Origin: Promethearchaeota archaeon
GTDB taxonomy: Archaea > Asgardarchaeota > Lokiarchaeia > Sigyniarchaeales > SOKP01
Assembly (NCBI GenBank): GCA_019058365.1
Contig: JAHPZE010000002.1
Span: forward strand, 248,001-312,000
Reading direction: 5' to 3'
Length of the DNA stretch: 64,000 nucleotides
Of the stretch, positions 8,768-16,906 are shown in pieces. Both the position numbers and the translations under genes were made by a program. Each line of letters opens with the position of its first letter. Position 1 is the stretch's first letter. The notes under the pieces were generated by a model. That model worked only from the letters and a program-made list of their open reading frames with translations, did no database searches and had not been told where the DNA came from.

Positions 8768-9586
8768 ATGAAGGAAAACATTGCTACCAAATCTGTTATG
8801 ACTTCTTATTTTTTTGAAGATCCTAAATATAGCACCGTCAATAGAGAAATTAATAGAGTAAAAGTAAGCTATTGTTATTTTGACTTAAAATTTAAATTAA
8901 AAACAGAAAAAAATCAAGTATTAAATGGAAGTTTATTATTGGGAGATGCTACTTTAATTATTGACAATATAGAAACTCAATTAAATCAATTTGATATATT
9001 CTTTATTCCTCCCGAAAAAGATTTCATTATCAAAGGTAAATATAAGTCAGAATATAAAATTGCTTTAGTTATTAGTCCAACTGAAACGAAGGTAGATCTA
9101 TCTTTTAATGTACAGAAGTATAAAATAAAGAATTTTATAGCTCGAGGGGAACCTAGCTCCAGTGAAAAAATGTCAACTTATAGAACTGTATGGACAGCAT
9201 TTAGCAATGGTTTTTTTATGTCAGGTATAACAAACATTCCTACTGAATCTCTGAAAACAGGTGTGGTAACTAGCGTCAATCTAGAAAAGAATAAAAAAGA
9301 CAGAGTCGTTGAGATTTACTCACATGTTCATCCCGATTTTCCTGAATTGTATATCTTTCTCATTGATGACGATAATTATGCTATCACCCAATATTTAATA
9401 AACTCCAAGGGTCAATCTGTTTGCAAGGATCTTTCAAACGGAGATGGATTATTTTTTCCTGGACATTTAGGACATATAAATTTTGCAAAACCCTTTTATA
9501 AAAATTTAAAATTTTGTTCTTATATGTGGTTCATTCCTACATTTGGTAAAAAAAAGGGAATAGAACCAATTACTTTAAAAGTTTAA
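8768..9586 (+). CDS. IolB/KduI-like bicupin isomerase
   Basis: The 272-residue protein has the two-cupin layout of 5-deoxy-glucuronate isomerase (IolB) and 5-keto-4-deoxyuronate isomerase (KduI). The metal-binding set in the second cupin is HVHP at 186-189, Glu193 and His236 in PGHLGH. Known members interconvert ring-opened keto and aldo sugar acids. It starts 45 bases before the IolN-like gene, so the two are probably one operon. The Thermotoga inositol pathway does not need an IolB, so its role here is open. It may act on the ring-opening product or on another uronate. N-terminal cupin residues are less well conserved. Confidence 0.7.
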   Translation: MKENIATKSVMTSYFFEDPKYSTVNREINRVKVSYCYFDLKFKLKTEKNQVLNGSLLLGDATLIIDNIETQLNQFDIFFIPPEKDFIIKGKYKSEYKIALVISPTETKVDLSFNVQKYKIKNFIARGEPSSSEKMSTYRTVWTAFSNGFFMSGITNIPTESLKTGVVTSVNLEKNKKDRVVEIYSHVHPDFPELYIFLIDDDNYAITQYLINSKGQSVCKDLSNGDGLFFPGHLGHINFAKPFYKNLKFCSYMWFIPTFGKKKGIEPITLKV

Positions 9587-9631
9587 ATTGATGGATCATT
9601 CTATTACTTAAACAATTTTTTGTGATTAAAT

Positions 9632-10603
9632 ATGACAGATTGGAATTTACCCCCTAAAGAGTTTGGCCATATGGATAAACCTAGTGGTATCTATCTTCAA
9701 ACAATGTCTATAGCAGAAATTAAAGAAAGGGTGAAAAAAAATGATGTTATTATCATTCCGTGTGGGTCTACTGAAAATCATGGTCCTGCAGCTTGTATTG
9801 GAGAAGACACTTTCTTAGTCACTCGAATGGCAGAATTAGTAGCTCAAAAAACTGGATGTACAGTTGCTCAACCAACCTGGTATGGTTCTCACCCTTATCA
9901 TCATTTAGGAATGCCAGGAACTATTATGATCCCCGAAGAAACTTTTAAATCTCTATTAAGATCAGTAATGGCGGGATGTTGGAATACAGGTTTTAGAAAA
10001 ATGATATTATTAAACGGACATGGTCAAGAATACGTTATTCCAAGTGCAATACACGAGTTTGCGAAAAATTATCAATTACCTATGGTTGTATGTAATCTCA
10101 ATTGGTATCACGCAATTCCTCAGCATTGTATGGATCAGGAACATGGTGGCCCTTTTGAAACACCTTTTATTCATGCAGATGAAGCTGAAACTTCATTCTC
10201 AATGACATTATTCCCTGAAATGTTGAAAAAAATAGATATATGTGAGGATAATACCCCTATAGGTTGGATGCCAGAGGGTCATGTAGATAAAGCAGGAAAC
10301 ATTTATCAACGACCTATTAAATGGTATGGTCAAGTTGGATTTGGACCTATTGAAGTGTCTGCTTATCCAGAAGGTCATGTTGGTTGTCCCAGCAAAGCAA
10401 CTTTTGAGAAGGGAAAACCTGGTATGGAAGCATTTTTAGATTATTTAGAAAAACTTGTTAATGATATACTGAAAACATTTCCCCCCGGAAAACTTCCCCC
10501 AATTGAAGGTATCACTCAACGAGATCCAAAAGAAATTGAAAAGTATATTATGGGGCCGCTTAATGGTGGAAAAAGCATTTATGAATTAAGGTACCCTCCT
10601 TAA
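9632..10603 (+). CDS. iolN: Creatininase-family hydrolase, probable diketo-inositol hydrolase
   Basis: This 323-residue creatinine amidohydrolase-fold enzyme shows the metal-site motifs CGSTENHG (44-51), GED (57-59), LNGHG (127-131) and HADEAETS (181-188). In Thermotoga a protein of this family, IolN, opens the ring of the diketo-inositol made by IolM to give 5-keto-L-gluconate. It lies downstream of the bicupin gene and within the same cluster as IolG, IolM and IolO, which favours that role over creatininase or the MftE-type peptidase. The first 30 residues and the proline-rich C-terminus look like lineage additions. Substrate is inferred from context. Confidence 0.78.
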   Translation: MTDWNLPPKEFGHMDKPSGIYLQTMSIAEIKERVKKNDVIIIPCGSTENHGPAACIGEDTFLVTRMAELVAQKTGCTVAQPTWYGSHPYHHLGMPGTIMIPEETFKSLLRSVMAGCWNTGFRKMILLNGHGQEYVIPSAIHEFAKNYQLPMVVCNLNWYHAIPQHCMDQEHGGPFETPFIHADEAETSFSMTLFPEMLKKIDICEDNTPIGWMPEGHVDKAGNIYQRPIKWYGQVGFGPIEVSAYPEGHVGCPSKATFEKGKPGMEAFLDYLEKLVNDILKTFPPGKLPPIEGITQRDPKEIEKYIMGPLNGGKSIYELRYPP

Positions 10604-10669
10604 AATCTCTATTCAATTTTTTTTATCTTTCTTTATATTTTTATGTAAAAAAAATAGTTTTAATATTGA

Positions 10670-11152
10670 TTATATTTGTGCTCCACAATATGAACAAAAC
10701 TGTGCTGTGTCTTTACTAATAGGTGTTCCACAATTAGGACAATACTTTGCGCGTTCTTCTGAAACTTCTTCCTTCGTTGATAATGATAAATGCTTTATTT
10801 GTCCTGTTGTTGTATTAAAATTTCCCCGTAGTTGACCTGATGCTTTTAAATCTAAAATTATGGCTTGTATATCTTTTGGTGTAATTCCTGTACTTTGTCT
10901 AATGTCTTCTATAGTAGCTTCTGGAGTTACTTGAAACTCTGATAAAACTACATTCCTTAGTTTACTTCTATTAATTATTGCAAATATTTGACCTACCAAA
11001 ATAGCTACTCCAATTCCAGTAGATATAAATCCCCACCATGACCAATAATCCCATGGGATAAATGAGCTGATCCCCCAATATAAGAAAGCACCTGCGATAA
11101 TTAAAGCACATATGGAAAAACCTTCAGAATATTGATTTTTTTTATACTTCAT
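10670..11152 (-). CDS. Small membrane protein with winged-helix-like segment and zinc ribbon
   Basis: Two hydrophobic segments (FSICALIIAGAFLYWGI and GFISTGIGVAILVGQIFAII) are followed by a cytoplasmic part. That part has TPEATIEDIRQSTGITPKDIQAII, which looks like a winged helix, and ends in a double CxxC zinc ribbon (YCPNCGTPI...FCSYCGAQI). Such architectures are common in archaea with unknown roles, possibly scaffolds or regulators at the membrane. The start is moved to the ATG at 11152, six bases after GGGA; the longer frame would start with TTG. It is convergent with iolN and not obviously part of that cluster. Confidence 0.75.
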   Translation of the reverse strand: MKYKKNQYSEGFSICALIIAGAFLYWGISSFIPWDYWSWWGFISTGIGVAILVGQIFAIINRSKLRNVVLSEFQVTPEATIEDIRQSTGITPKDIQAIILDLKASGQLRGNFNTTTGQIKHLSLSTKEEVSEERAKYCPNCGTPISKDTAQFCSYCGAQI

Positions 11153-11300
11153 ATTAAATCCCAATAATTTTCAAATATTTATATTAGATTTCACTAAATA
11201 ATTGTTAACTACCTTATAAATTTTTAGCATCATTTTATATCCCTACTATTTTAAAGAACTTAATAGAAGTGAAATAAAATAGAGGATTATCTAAACCCAC

Positions 11301-11654
11301 TCAATTAGTTATAATACATTTATTTATTATTTCAAAAACCGATGAGAAATCTACTTGATCCTCAGTAAGAAGTATAATAATTTTTTCTAAAATTTTAATT
11401 GAAAGGATATAAAAATTATCAGAATGAATAACATTGAAATCTGGATTATGAACTCCGATTTCTGATGTTATTTCTTCAGCTAACTCGTATAACTGTGACA
11501 TATTTAACCCTATAGACGATTTATTAAATTCTTGATTAATATAAGATTTAATAACAGCCCCGTTTTCTGATGTAATGATGATAAAATAAACTCCCGTTCC
11601 TAATTCCTTAACTAGATTGTCAAGAACTAAGTCGAGATTTAAAATAACAGTCAT
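11301..11654 (-). CDS. Roadblock/LC7-like domain protein
   Basis: The 117-residue protein follows the roadblock pattern: an N-terminal helix, GTGVYFIIITSENGAVIKSYI as the first hairpin, a long central helix (SQLYELAEEITSEIG), then FNVIHSDNFYILSIKILEKIIILLTE and a last helix. Proteins of this fold bind Ras-like GTPases of the MglA and Rag types, and Asgard genomes carry many copies. No GTPase is adjacent; the nearest in the window is at 32605. The family call rests on pattern and length, without a catalytic residue to check. Confidence 0.65.
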   Translation of the reverse strand: MTVILNLDLVLDNLVKELGTGVYFIIITSENGAVIKSYINQEFNKSSIGLNMSQLYELAEEITSEIGVHNPDFNVIHSDNFYILSIKILEKIIILLTEDQVDFSSVFEIINKCIITN

Positions 11655-12015
11655 TGTGATATAATTTATCGGTTTTTTAATATATAATTTTAGGTAAAAA
11701 TTATAATCTAAACTTGAAAGATTGATTTATATAAGGGGTAGATAGAAAAATAATTTGAAAGATATTGATTTTATTGTTTTTACAAATTTACACACTTATG
11801 AAAAATTAAATTATATTTCAAAATATTCATTAATTATTTCTTCAAAACTATGGAAAGGTGTTAAAAGTCCCTTAAACTCAACCATATGTGATGAATAACA
11901 CTTGCATAGAAACTCTTCTACACATTTTTCTTTTGGTATAGATGATAAATCTTTTTAATGTGTAATTTTATATCATAAAATGAATAATTCTTTTCCTATA
12001 GTATAAATTATTAAA
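11655..12015. other. Gap holding a decayed reading frame
   Basis: There is no full gene. On the minus strand a frame of 48 codons ends at 11811. It reads ...CVEEFLCKCYSSHMVEFKGLL... and its only ATG (11885) would give 24 residues. It looks protein-like (Cys-rich, then helical) but has no start or ribosome site, so it is probably a gene remnant. The gap also holds the leader side of the roadblock gene and the 3' flank of tRNA-Arg. Confidence 0.4.
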
Positions 12016-12119
12016 TGGGCCAGGCAGGATTCGAACCTGCGACCTTGGGTTTAATGGATACATCCATTAAAAATCCCAGTCCGAAGCCGGGCACCCTATC
12101 CAGGCTAGATTACAGGCCC
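12016..12119 (-). tRNA. tRNA-Arg (anticodon TCG) with an insert after the anticodon arm
   Basis: The acceptor strands GGGCCTG and CTGGCCC pair except for a T-T mismatch at position 6-67. The T arm is GCAGG/TTCGAAT/CCTGC. The anticodon arm is CCCGG/CTTCGGA/CTGGG with TCG at 12082-12084. Between that arm and the variable loop lie about 28 extra bases (near 12047-12074) that fold as a 9-bp hairpin (TTTAATGGA/TCCATTAAA). The natural reading is a non-canonical intron in the variable region, removed by the archaeal splicing endonuclease. CCA is not encoded. The exact splice points are not certain. Confidence 0.82.
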
Positions 12120-12248
12120 TTTAAATAAATAATATAAAAAAGTAAGTTATATTATTTTCATCCATTATTTCTAAAAAATTTTATTGAATTAGAATATTGA
12201 ATAATTCAATAATTTCTCGAATCTTATAAAGGAAAAGTGGAGTATATT

Positions 12249-12686
12249 TCAAATATCTTCCTTTTTAAAACCATTATTTAGATATTTTATGAATAATCGA
12301 AATAATTTTATAAATTTTAAACCTTGAGAAAGATCTCCATCAACTTTTATTATTCCTTTCATATAAGCATCAGTTCCATACATTTCACGCTTTAAAATTT
12401 TAACTAAGATATCTTCAGTGTATCTAATTCTAAATGATGCACTTCTGTTTATACCTTTTTTATAAATAATTGAACCATGAGATATGTTTAACCAAAAGTT
12501 AAAGTCAATATCCGTAATGATGATTTGATAGATATCATCATACTCTATTATCTCTTCTCGTAATTCTTCAGTAATTTTGAATTTGTTAACGGCAAACTTA
12601 ATGATTTTATCTAAAGTAGCAATAAATTCTTCATCATGATATTCCAAATAATGGATCACAGAATTATAACTCTTTGAATTGAGCAT
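12249..12686 (-). CDS. SCP2-like sterol/lipid-carrier domain protein
   Basis: The 145-residue protein resembles the SCP2 lipid-carrier fold. The pattern is FNFWLNISHGSIIYKKGINRSASFRIRYTEDILVKIL, then YGTDAYMKGIIKVDGDLSQGLKFIKLF. The last block matches the conserved A-x-x-x-G-x-I-x-V-x-G-D/N motif. It is a diverged paralogue of the gene at 13174, which lies on the other side of tRNA-Asp on the same strand. Ligand is unknown; archaeal members are thought to bind isoprenoid or fatty lipids. It lies 129 bases from the upstream end of tRNA-Arg. Confidence 0.72.
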   Translation of the reverse strand: MLNSKSYNSVIHYLEYHDEEFIATLDKIIKFAVNKFKITEELREEIIEYDDIYQIIITDIDFNFWLNISHGSIIYKKGINRSASFRIRYTEDILVKILKREMYGTDAYMKGIIKVDGDLSQGLKFIKLFRLFIKYLNNGFKKEDI

Positions 12687-12860
12687 GCTATCTATACTTG
12701 ATACTAATTCAAATATATTATATTGTTATACCTATATATTCCTTATAATCTACATCATCTTTATAGCATATAAATGTTTCTATTAGGTGGTTTAAATGCT
12801 AAACAGAATAAAATTTTTATATTCTCTTTTATTCCTTTAATTACATAACTATAATTTTTT

Positions 12861-12970
12861 GCGGCTATAGTGTAGCCCGGTCTTTAAGTATAACAAATCT
12901 GTCTACTTAACCGAAAGCATTCGGGACTGTCACTCCTGCGACGCGGGTTCAAATCCCGCTAGCCGCGCCA
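12861..12970 (+). tRNA. tRNA-Asp (anticodon GTC) with an insert in the D loop
   Basis: The acceptor strands GCGGCTA and TAGCCGC pair fully, followed by G and an encoded CCA. The anticodon arm is CGGGA/CTGTCAC/TCCTG with GTC at 12929-12931, and the T arm is GCGGG/TTCAAAT/CCCGC. The D stem GTGT/GCAT is split by a loop far too long for a tRNA. About 28 bases near 12881-12912 form a hairpin (TTAAGTA/TACTTAA). This fits a non-canonical intron in the D loop. The mature body reads like a standard archaeal tRNA-Asp. Splice points are approximate. Confidence 0.85.
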
Positions 12971-13173
12971 TTACATTATAAAATTATTTAATTTGGAATT
13001 TATAAATTAAAGTTAGTCTGAAACTTGAGAAAAAGATAATTTACATCGAAATAATTTCTAAAAAACACTAATTTTTAACTATCATTATAACTATAACAAT
13101 AAAAAAAAATGAAATGAAATTAAATAAAAAAAAAGAAAAGATTCTTTGAAAGTTTAACAGGTTGCCTTTAATT

Positions 13174-13608
13174 TTACAAATCTTCTGCTAAATCTTCATA
13201 AGCTTCTAAAGCAAGCTCGATAATCTCCTGAAAGGCCATTGCGTCCTGTAAATTACCTTCCACTGTAATATCTCCAGCCATATACGCAGAAGTTGCATCT
13301 ACTTCTCCCATAAGAATACCCGCCCCTACCTCGAGCGTGGAAGACATTGTGAATGAAGGATTATCTACATTCCCTTCACCATAATCTAAATCTCCTTCCT
13401 TTACTGTGAGCCAATACTTCTTATTATTATCCGTGATGATCATACTTATGGCGATATCCATATCCTCGAGTTCTTCTTTGAGATCTTCATTCTCTTTCGA
13501 GATTTGCTTAACAAATTCATACATCCGCATCATATCCTCAGGTGAAGCGCTTGCAGCGCCAGCATCTTGGGCCGCTTTTATACTTTTCAATAATGATTCG
13601 TCAACCAT
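13174..13608 (-). CDS. SCP2 sterol/lipid-carrier domain protein
   Basis: About 144 residues. A helical acidic N-terminus (EFVKQISKENEDLKEELEDM) leads into an SCP2 domain: NKKYWLTVKEGDLDYGEGNVDNPSFTMSSTLEVGAGILMGEVDATSAYMAGDITVEGNLQDAMAF. The AYMAGDITVEGNLQ block is the best-conserved SCP2 signature. It is higher in GC than its neighbours and probably well expressed. A TTG at 13620 directly after AAGG would add MKIK; ATG at 13608 is the safer start. It is a paralogue of the gene at 12249. Confidence 0.82.
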   Translation of the reverse strand: MVDESLLKSIKAAQDAGAASASPEDMMRMYEFVKQISKENEDLKEELEDMDIAISMIITDNNKKYWLTVKEGDLDYGEGNVDNPSFTMSSTLEVGAGILMGEVDATSAYMAGDITVEGNLQDAMAFQEIIELALEAYEDLAEDL

Positions 13609-13620
13609 TTTAATTTTCAA

Positions 13621-13932
13621 CCTTCTTTTGTAATTTTATTACTGATTTATAAAAATTATTTAAAAATATATTACATAAATAACAATATTAAAAGGATATA
13701 ATGATATAAAAAGGTTTTATTTCTTTTTTTTATATACTGAATAAAAAGCGGTTGAATACATAAATAAACTGAAATTTTAACCGAAAAGTGTAATATACTA
13801 ATATTATTTTCCCTTAAAACTACTTTTTAAAAATTTAATTAATTAATGCATAAAATTAAAACAATGTATTTTTATTATTAGTTTGGAACTAGATCATCGA
13901 CATATTTAGTCATTAGGTGTTTTGTAATAAGA
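13621..13932. other. Non-coding gap between divergent genes
   Basis: This 312-base AT-rich stretch separates the SCP2 gene from the divergent gene at 13933. It should hold both promoters. A TATA-like TTTATATA-type run near 13725-13735 suits the SCP2 gene. I see no small gene, repeat or RNA structure here. Confidence 0.35.
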
Positions 13933-14550
13933 ATGGTATTAGAACGTTTATACTCGGCAACTGATAATTTAATTAATCAACAGTTCTATAAAGAAAAAAG
14001 TGATATAATTATTGGGAGAACTCCCGAAATATCATTAAAGATTAGTAATTCAGGACAAATAGTAAGGAAATTTAAAGATTTATTTAACGAAAATCTACAC
14101 TTATTCCTTGAAGGCAAATACTTAGAATTTCTTAAGCATTTTCAAAGAATAAAAGGGATGGATGAAAACTATATTAGAGAAATTTACCAGGATCTTCAGC
14201 TTAAATTTGAAACATTAGAGGAATCAGAAAATATTAATAGCGTTATTGTTTACTCCCTCGTTCTAAATTCTCTAATATCAAGTATTAGAGATATTAATTT
14301 TGGAGAATCCATTAGAGAGATAAAAAGACGAGTATTAAAGAACTCAAATATTCATGAAAACAAGATCCAAGAAGAGTTAGATAAGTTATTCATGAGAAAT
14401 GATGAAAACGTTTCAATTTTATATAATATCTCTTATCTTGATACATTAGCAGAATCTTTCAATTATATGAAAGTTGCTCATATTTGTAAGATTCAAAAGA
14501 GCAAATTTATAAATCGAATTGTTAAACTGGTTTTGTCCCCAAATAAATAA
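13933..14550 (+). CDS. Hypothetical helical protein
   Basis: I do not recognise this 205-residue protein. It is almost entirely predicted helix, rich in Lys, Glu, Ile and Asn, with no cysteine pair, signal peptide or membrane segment. A motif-free body such as EGKYLEFLKHFQRIKGMDENYIREIY recalls helical adaptor or regulator proteins, but that is not evidence of role. It is convergent with the amidohydrolase gene at 14566, with 15 bases between the stops. Confidence 0.6.
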   Translation: MVLERLYSATDNLINQQFYKEKSDIIIGRTPEISLKISNSGQIVRKFKDLFNENLHLFLEGKYLEFLKHFQRIKGMDENYIREIYQDLQLKFETLEESENINSVIVYSLVLNSLISSIRDINFGESIREIKRRVLKNSNIHENKIQEELDKLFMRNDENVSILYNISYLDTLAESFNYMKVAHICKIQKSKFINRIVKLVLSPNK

Positions 14551-14565
14551 GTTTAGAAAAGATAC

Positions 14566-15327
14566 TTAAACATTACCAATGTCCTGATATAAGATTTCAA
14601 CAAGAGTATTTAACACAATTTCTCTTAAACCTTTATCATATTTTCTTATCCTATCTGAAAATTCAAATTGAATAGTCTGACTATTTGATGAAAAGTGAGA
14701 TGCTCCATATTGTTGTGTTATATATCCTCCAGATAGTACGTATTCTTTTCTTCTAGGATGCCCCGGTGCTATCGATATTTCTAACTCAAGAAATTTTTCT
14801 ATGATTTTTCCACGTATGTTTTTATTCCAGTCTCTTTTTAGAATTGATTTAGAGAAAAGTGACTCCAAATTATTAGTGCCTAATATTATTTCTACATCTC
14901 GAAATCCAGAAGGACGATTATCTTTTTCAAATCCATGTATATCTAGAAGTAATGAACGTCCAAATGTACTTATATTGTAATTTACCAATTTTTGGATTTT
15001 TCTATGGTAAAATCTATAGATTTCTTTAGCAAGATTTGAATTTTGATTATAAGCCTCACTTTCATACCGATTTAAATCGATTTTACTTCGCCGAACTTTT
15101 GAACTAATGTAAGAGGGAGTTTTTAATTCTGAAAATTCTTTTTTAAATTTTAAGCTTATTAGTTCAATTAATTTCTTCGAAAATTCTATAGTCCCTCTAT
15201 CAATTCCAAAAATTCCTGCTGTTCTTTGAGGAATTGTCTCACATTCTAAAATTCCGCCGTGAGGTACAGATATAATTAATGGGAGACTACCCTGTTCAAA
15301 TTCTATATAATCTTTTAGATCAGACAT
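14566..15327 (-). CDS. N-formylglutamate amidohydrolase family protein
   Basis: The 253-residue protein begins with LPLIISVPHGG, the signature start of the N-formylglutamate amidohydrolase (FGase) family. It continues with IDRGT, KVRRSKIDLNR and LLDIHGF, which contain the conserved His/Asp/Arg residues of the zinc hydrolase site. A late GGYITQQYG and IQFEFSDRIR fit the family C-terminus. Members hydrolyse N-formylglutamate in histidine breakdown or act on related amides. No histidine-utilisation gene is nearby, so the substrate is open. It starts at a clear ATG. Confidence 0.78.
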   Translation of the reverse strand: MSDLKDYIEFEQGSLPLIISVPHGGILECETIPQRTAGIFGIDRGTIEFSKKLIELISLKFKKEFSELKTPSYISSKVRRSKIDLNRYESEAYNQNSNLAKEIYRFYHRKIQKLVNYNISTFGRSLLLDIHGFEKDNRPSGFRDVEIILGTNNLESLFSKSILKRDWNKNIRGKIIEKFLELEISIAPGHPRRKEYVLSGGYITQQYGASHFSSNSQTIQFEFSDRIRKYDKGLREIVLNTLVEILYQDIGNV

Positions 15328-15595
15328 TTCTTTAAGATATAATTTTTAAAAACAAAAAATAGGTTAATTAATTGGAAAGAAGATATAATAATAAATCTTC
15401 ATGTGAATTTAAAATTCAAAAGAGTCAAATAAATCATAAAGATTAACTTATTTCACTCTGCAATGTTGCTTAAAACCAGTTAAAAATCAATTTATTTTCA
15501 CAAATTTTTATTAATTACCATAATAAAATAACGAATTATAAATTTAATTTAAAAGATATTGTATTAATATTATATCTGATTATTGAAAGTTTATT

Positions 15596-16900
15596 ATGAT
15601 AAGTAAACCCTCCTTGAAAAATATCGCTTTCATTTTTTACTATCATAGAGATAACTTTTATAGTCTAAATGCTATAGCGGGAGCTCTTGAAACAGATAAG
15701 ATATTTGAAAGCATCGATTTCTATTTTGTTCCAACACAAAATAAACTTATTATTACTCTAGAAGAAGTTGTCAAAAAATATAATAAAACCATAGTAGGAA
15801 TTTCATTTTATACAACTCAACTTTTAGAAACTCAAGATCTCATTCAAACAATAAAAAGGAAATTTAAAAATAAAACTATCATAGTCGCCGGAGGGCCTCA
15901 TCCAACAGGAGATCCTTTTGGAACTCTAAGAATAGGGGTTGATATTGTTGTTGTCGGTGAAAGTGAGGAAACTATTATCGAACTTATGCAAAGAATAGTA
16001 AATAATGAGAAATTTGATGATGTAAAGGGAATTGCTTACATAAATGAGAATAAGAAATATAATTACACAGGAAAAAGTAATTTAGTAAATTTAGATGAAT
16101 ATCCTCCCTTTCCCGTGAAAAGTACTCGATTCGGTGCGATTGAAATAACACGAGGATGCCCTTATGTATGCTACTTCTGCCAAACACCCTATCTTTTCGG
16201 CACAAAGCCTTCGCATAGAAGTATAGAAATAATTTGTAAGTATGTGCAAGAGTTAAAAAACTATTATGGAGATCTGACCTTTATACGATTCATAACTCCA
16301 AATGCTTTTTCATATGGCTCTAAGGATGGAAAGAATTTAAATTTAGAAAAACTTGAAGAATTACTTTTTAAGACTAAAGAAATTATCGGTAAAAAAGGGA
16401 AAATATTTTTAGGAACATTTCCATCTGAAGTTCGCCCTGAACATGTTACAACTGATACTTTAGATCTAGTTTTGAAATATGCTGATAATGATAATATTAC
16501 TATTGGAGCACAATCAGGTAGCCAAAAAGTATTGGATTCATGTCATAGAGAACATACCGTTCAAGATATATATAATGCAGTAGCCTTAGCATTAGAAAAT
16601 AATTTAAAAATTAATGTAGATTTTATATTTGGATTACCTGAAGAAACTGAAGAGGATATTAAATTAACAATTCAAGTAATGAGGGATTTAGCGACTAAGG
16701 ATGCAAGAATACATGCTCATTCATTTATACCTTTACCTCAAACTCCCTTTGCAAATGTACCAGTAAAAAGAATACAGGATCTTTATAAGAACGAGATTAA
16801 ATCATTAATTTCTAGAGGATTTGCATTTGGGGATTGGAAGAAACAGGAGCGAATAGCCATCAAGATAGGTAATTACATGAAAAAACTGAATTTAAAATGA
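15596..16900 (+). CDS. B12-binding radical SAM protein (MJ1487-like family)
   Basis: The N-terminal half is a cobalamin-binding Rossmann-like domain (about 1-140) with KTIIVAGGPHPTGDP and VVVGESEETI. The radical SAM barrel follows, with its cluster motif CPYVCYFC at 188-195. The later FLGTFPSEVRPE and DFIFGLPEETEED blocks are typical of TIGR04013-type archaeal proteins of unknown reaction. At 434 residues it is full length. Such enzymes methylate or rearrange unactivated carbons, but no substrate can be named. It is convergent with the glycosylase gene 6 bases away. Confidence 0.82.
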   Translation: MISKPSLKNIAFIFYYHRDNFYSLNAIAGALETDKIFESIDFYFVPTQNKLIITLEEVVKKYNKTIVGISFYTTQLLETQDLIQTIKRKFKNKTIIVAGGPHPTGDPFGTLRIGVDIVVVGESEETIIELMQRIVNNEKFDDVKGIAYINENKKYNYTGKSNLVNLDEYPPFPVKSTRFGAIEITRGCPYVCYFCQTPYLFGTKPSHRSIEIICKYVQELKNYYGDLTFIRFITPNAFSYGSKDGKNLNLEKLEELLFKTKEIIGKKGKIFLGTFPSEVRPEHVTTDTLDLVLKYADNDNITIGAQSGSQKVLDSCHREHTVQDIYNAVALALENNLKINVDFIFGLPEETEEDIKLTIQVMRDLATKDARIHAHSFIPLPQTPFANVPVKRIQDLYKNEIKSLISRGFAFGDWKKQERIAIKIGNYMKKLNLK

Positions 16901-16906
16901 AGTATT

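Noticed and set aside
10020..10205. Frame within iolN in another phase
   Set aside because: It overlaps an intact hydrolase with conserved motifs and has no ribosome site.
11811..11954. Small cysteine-containing gene before tRNA-Arg
   Set aside because: The frame lacks a start codon for most of its length and any ribosome site, so it is treated as a remnant.
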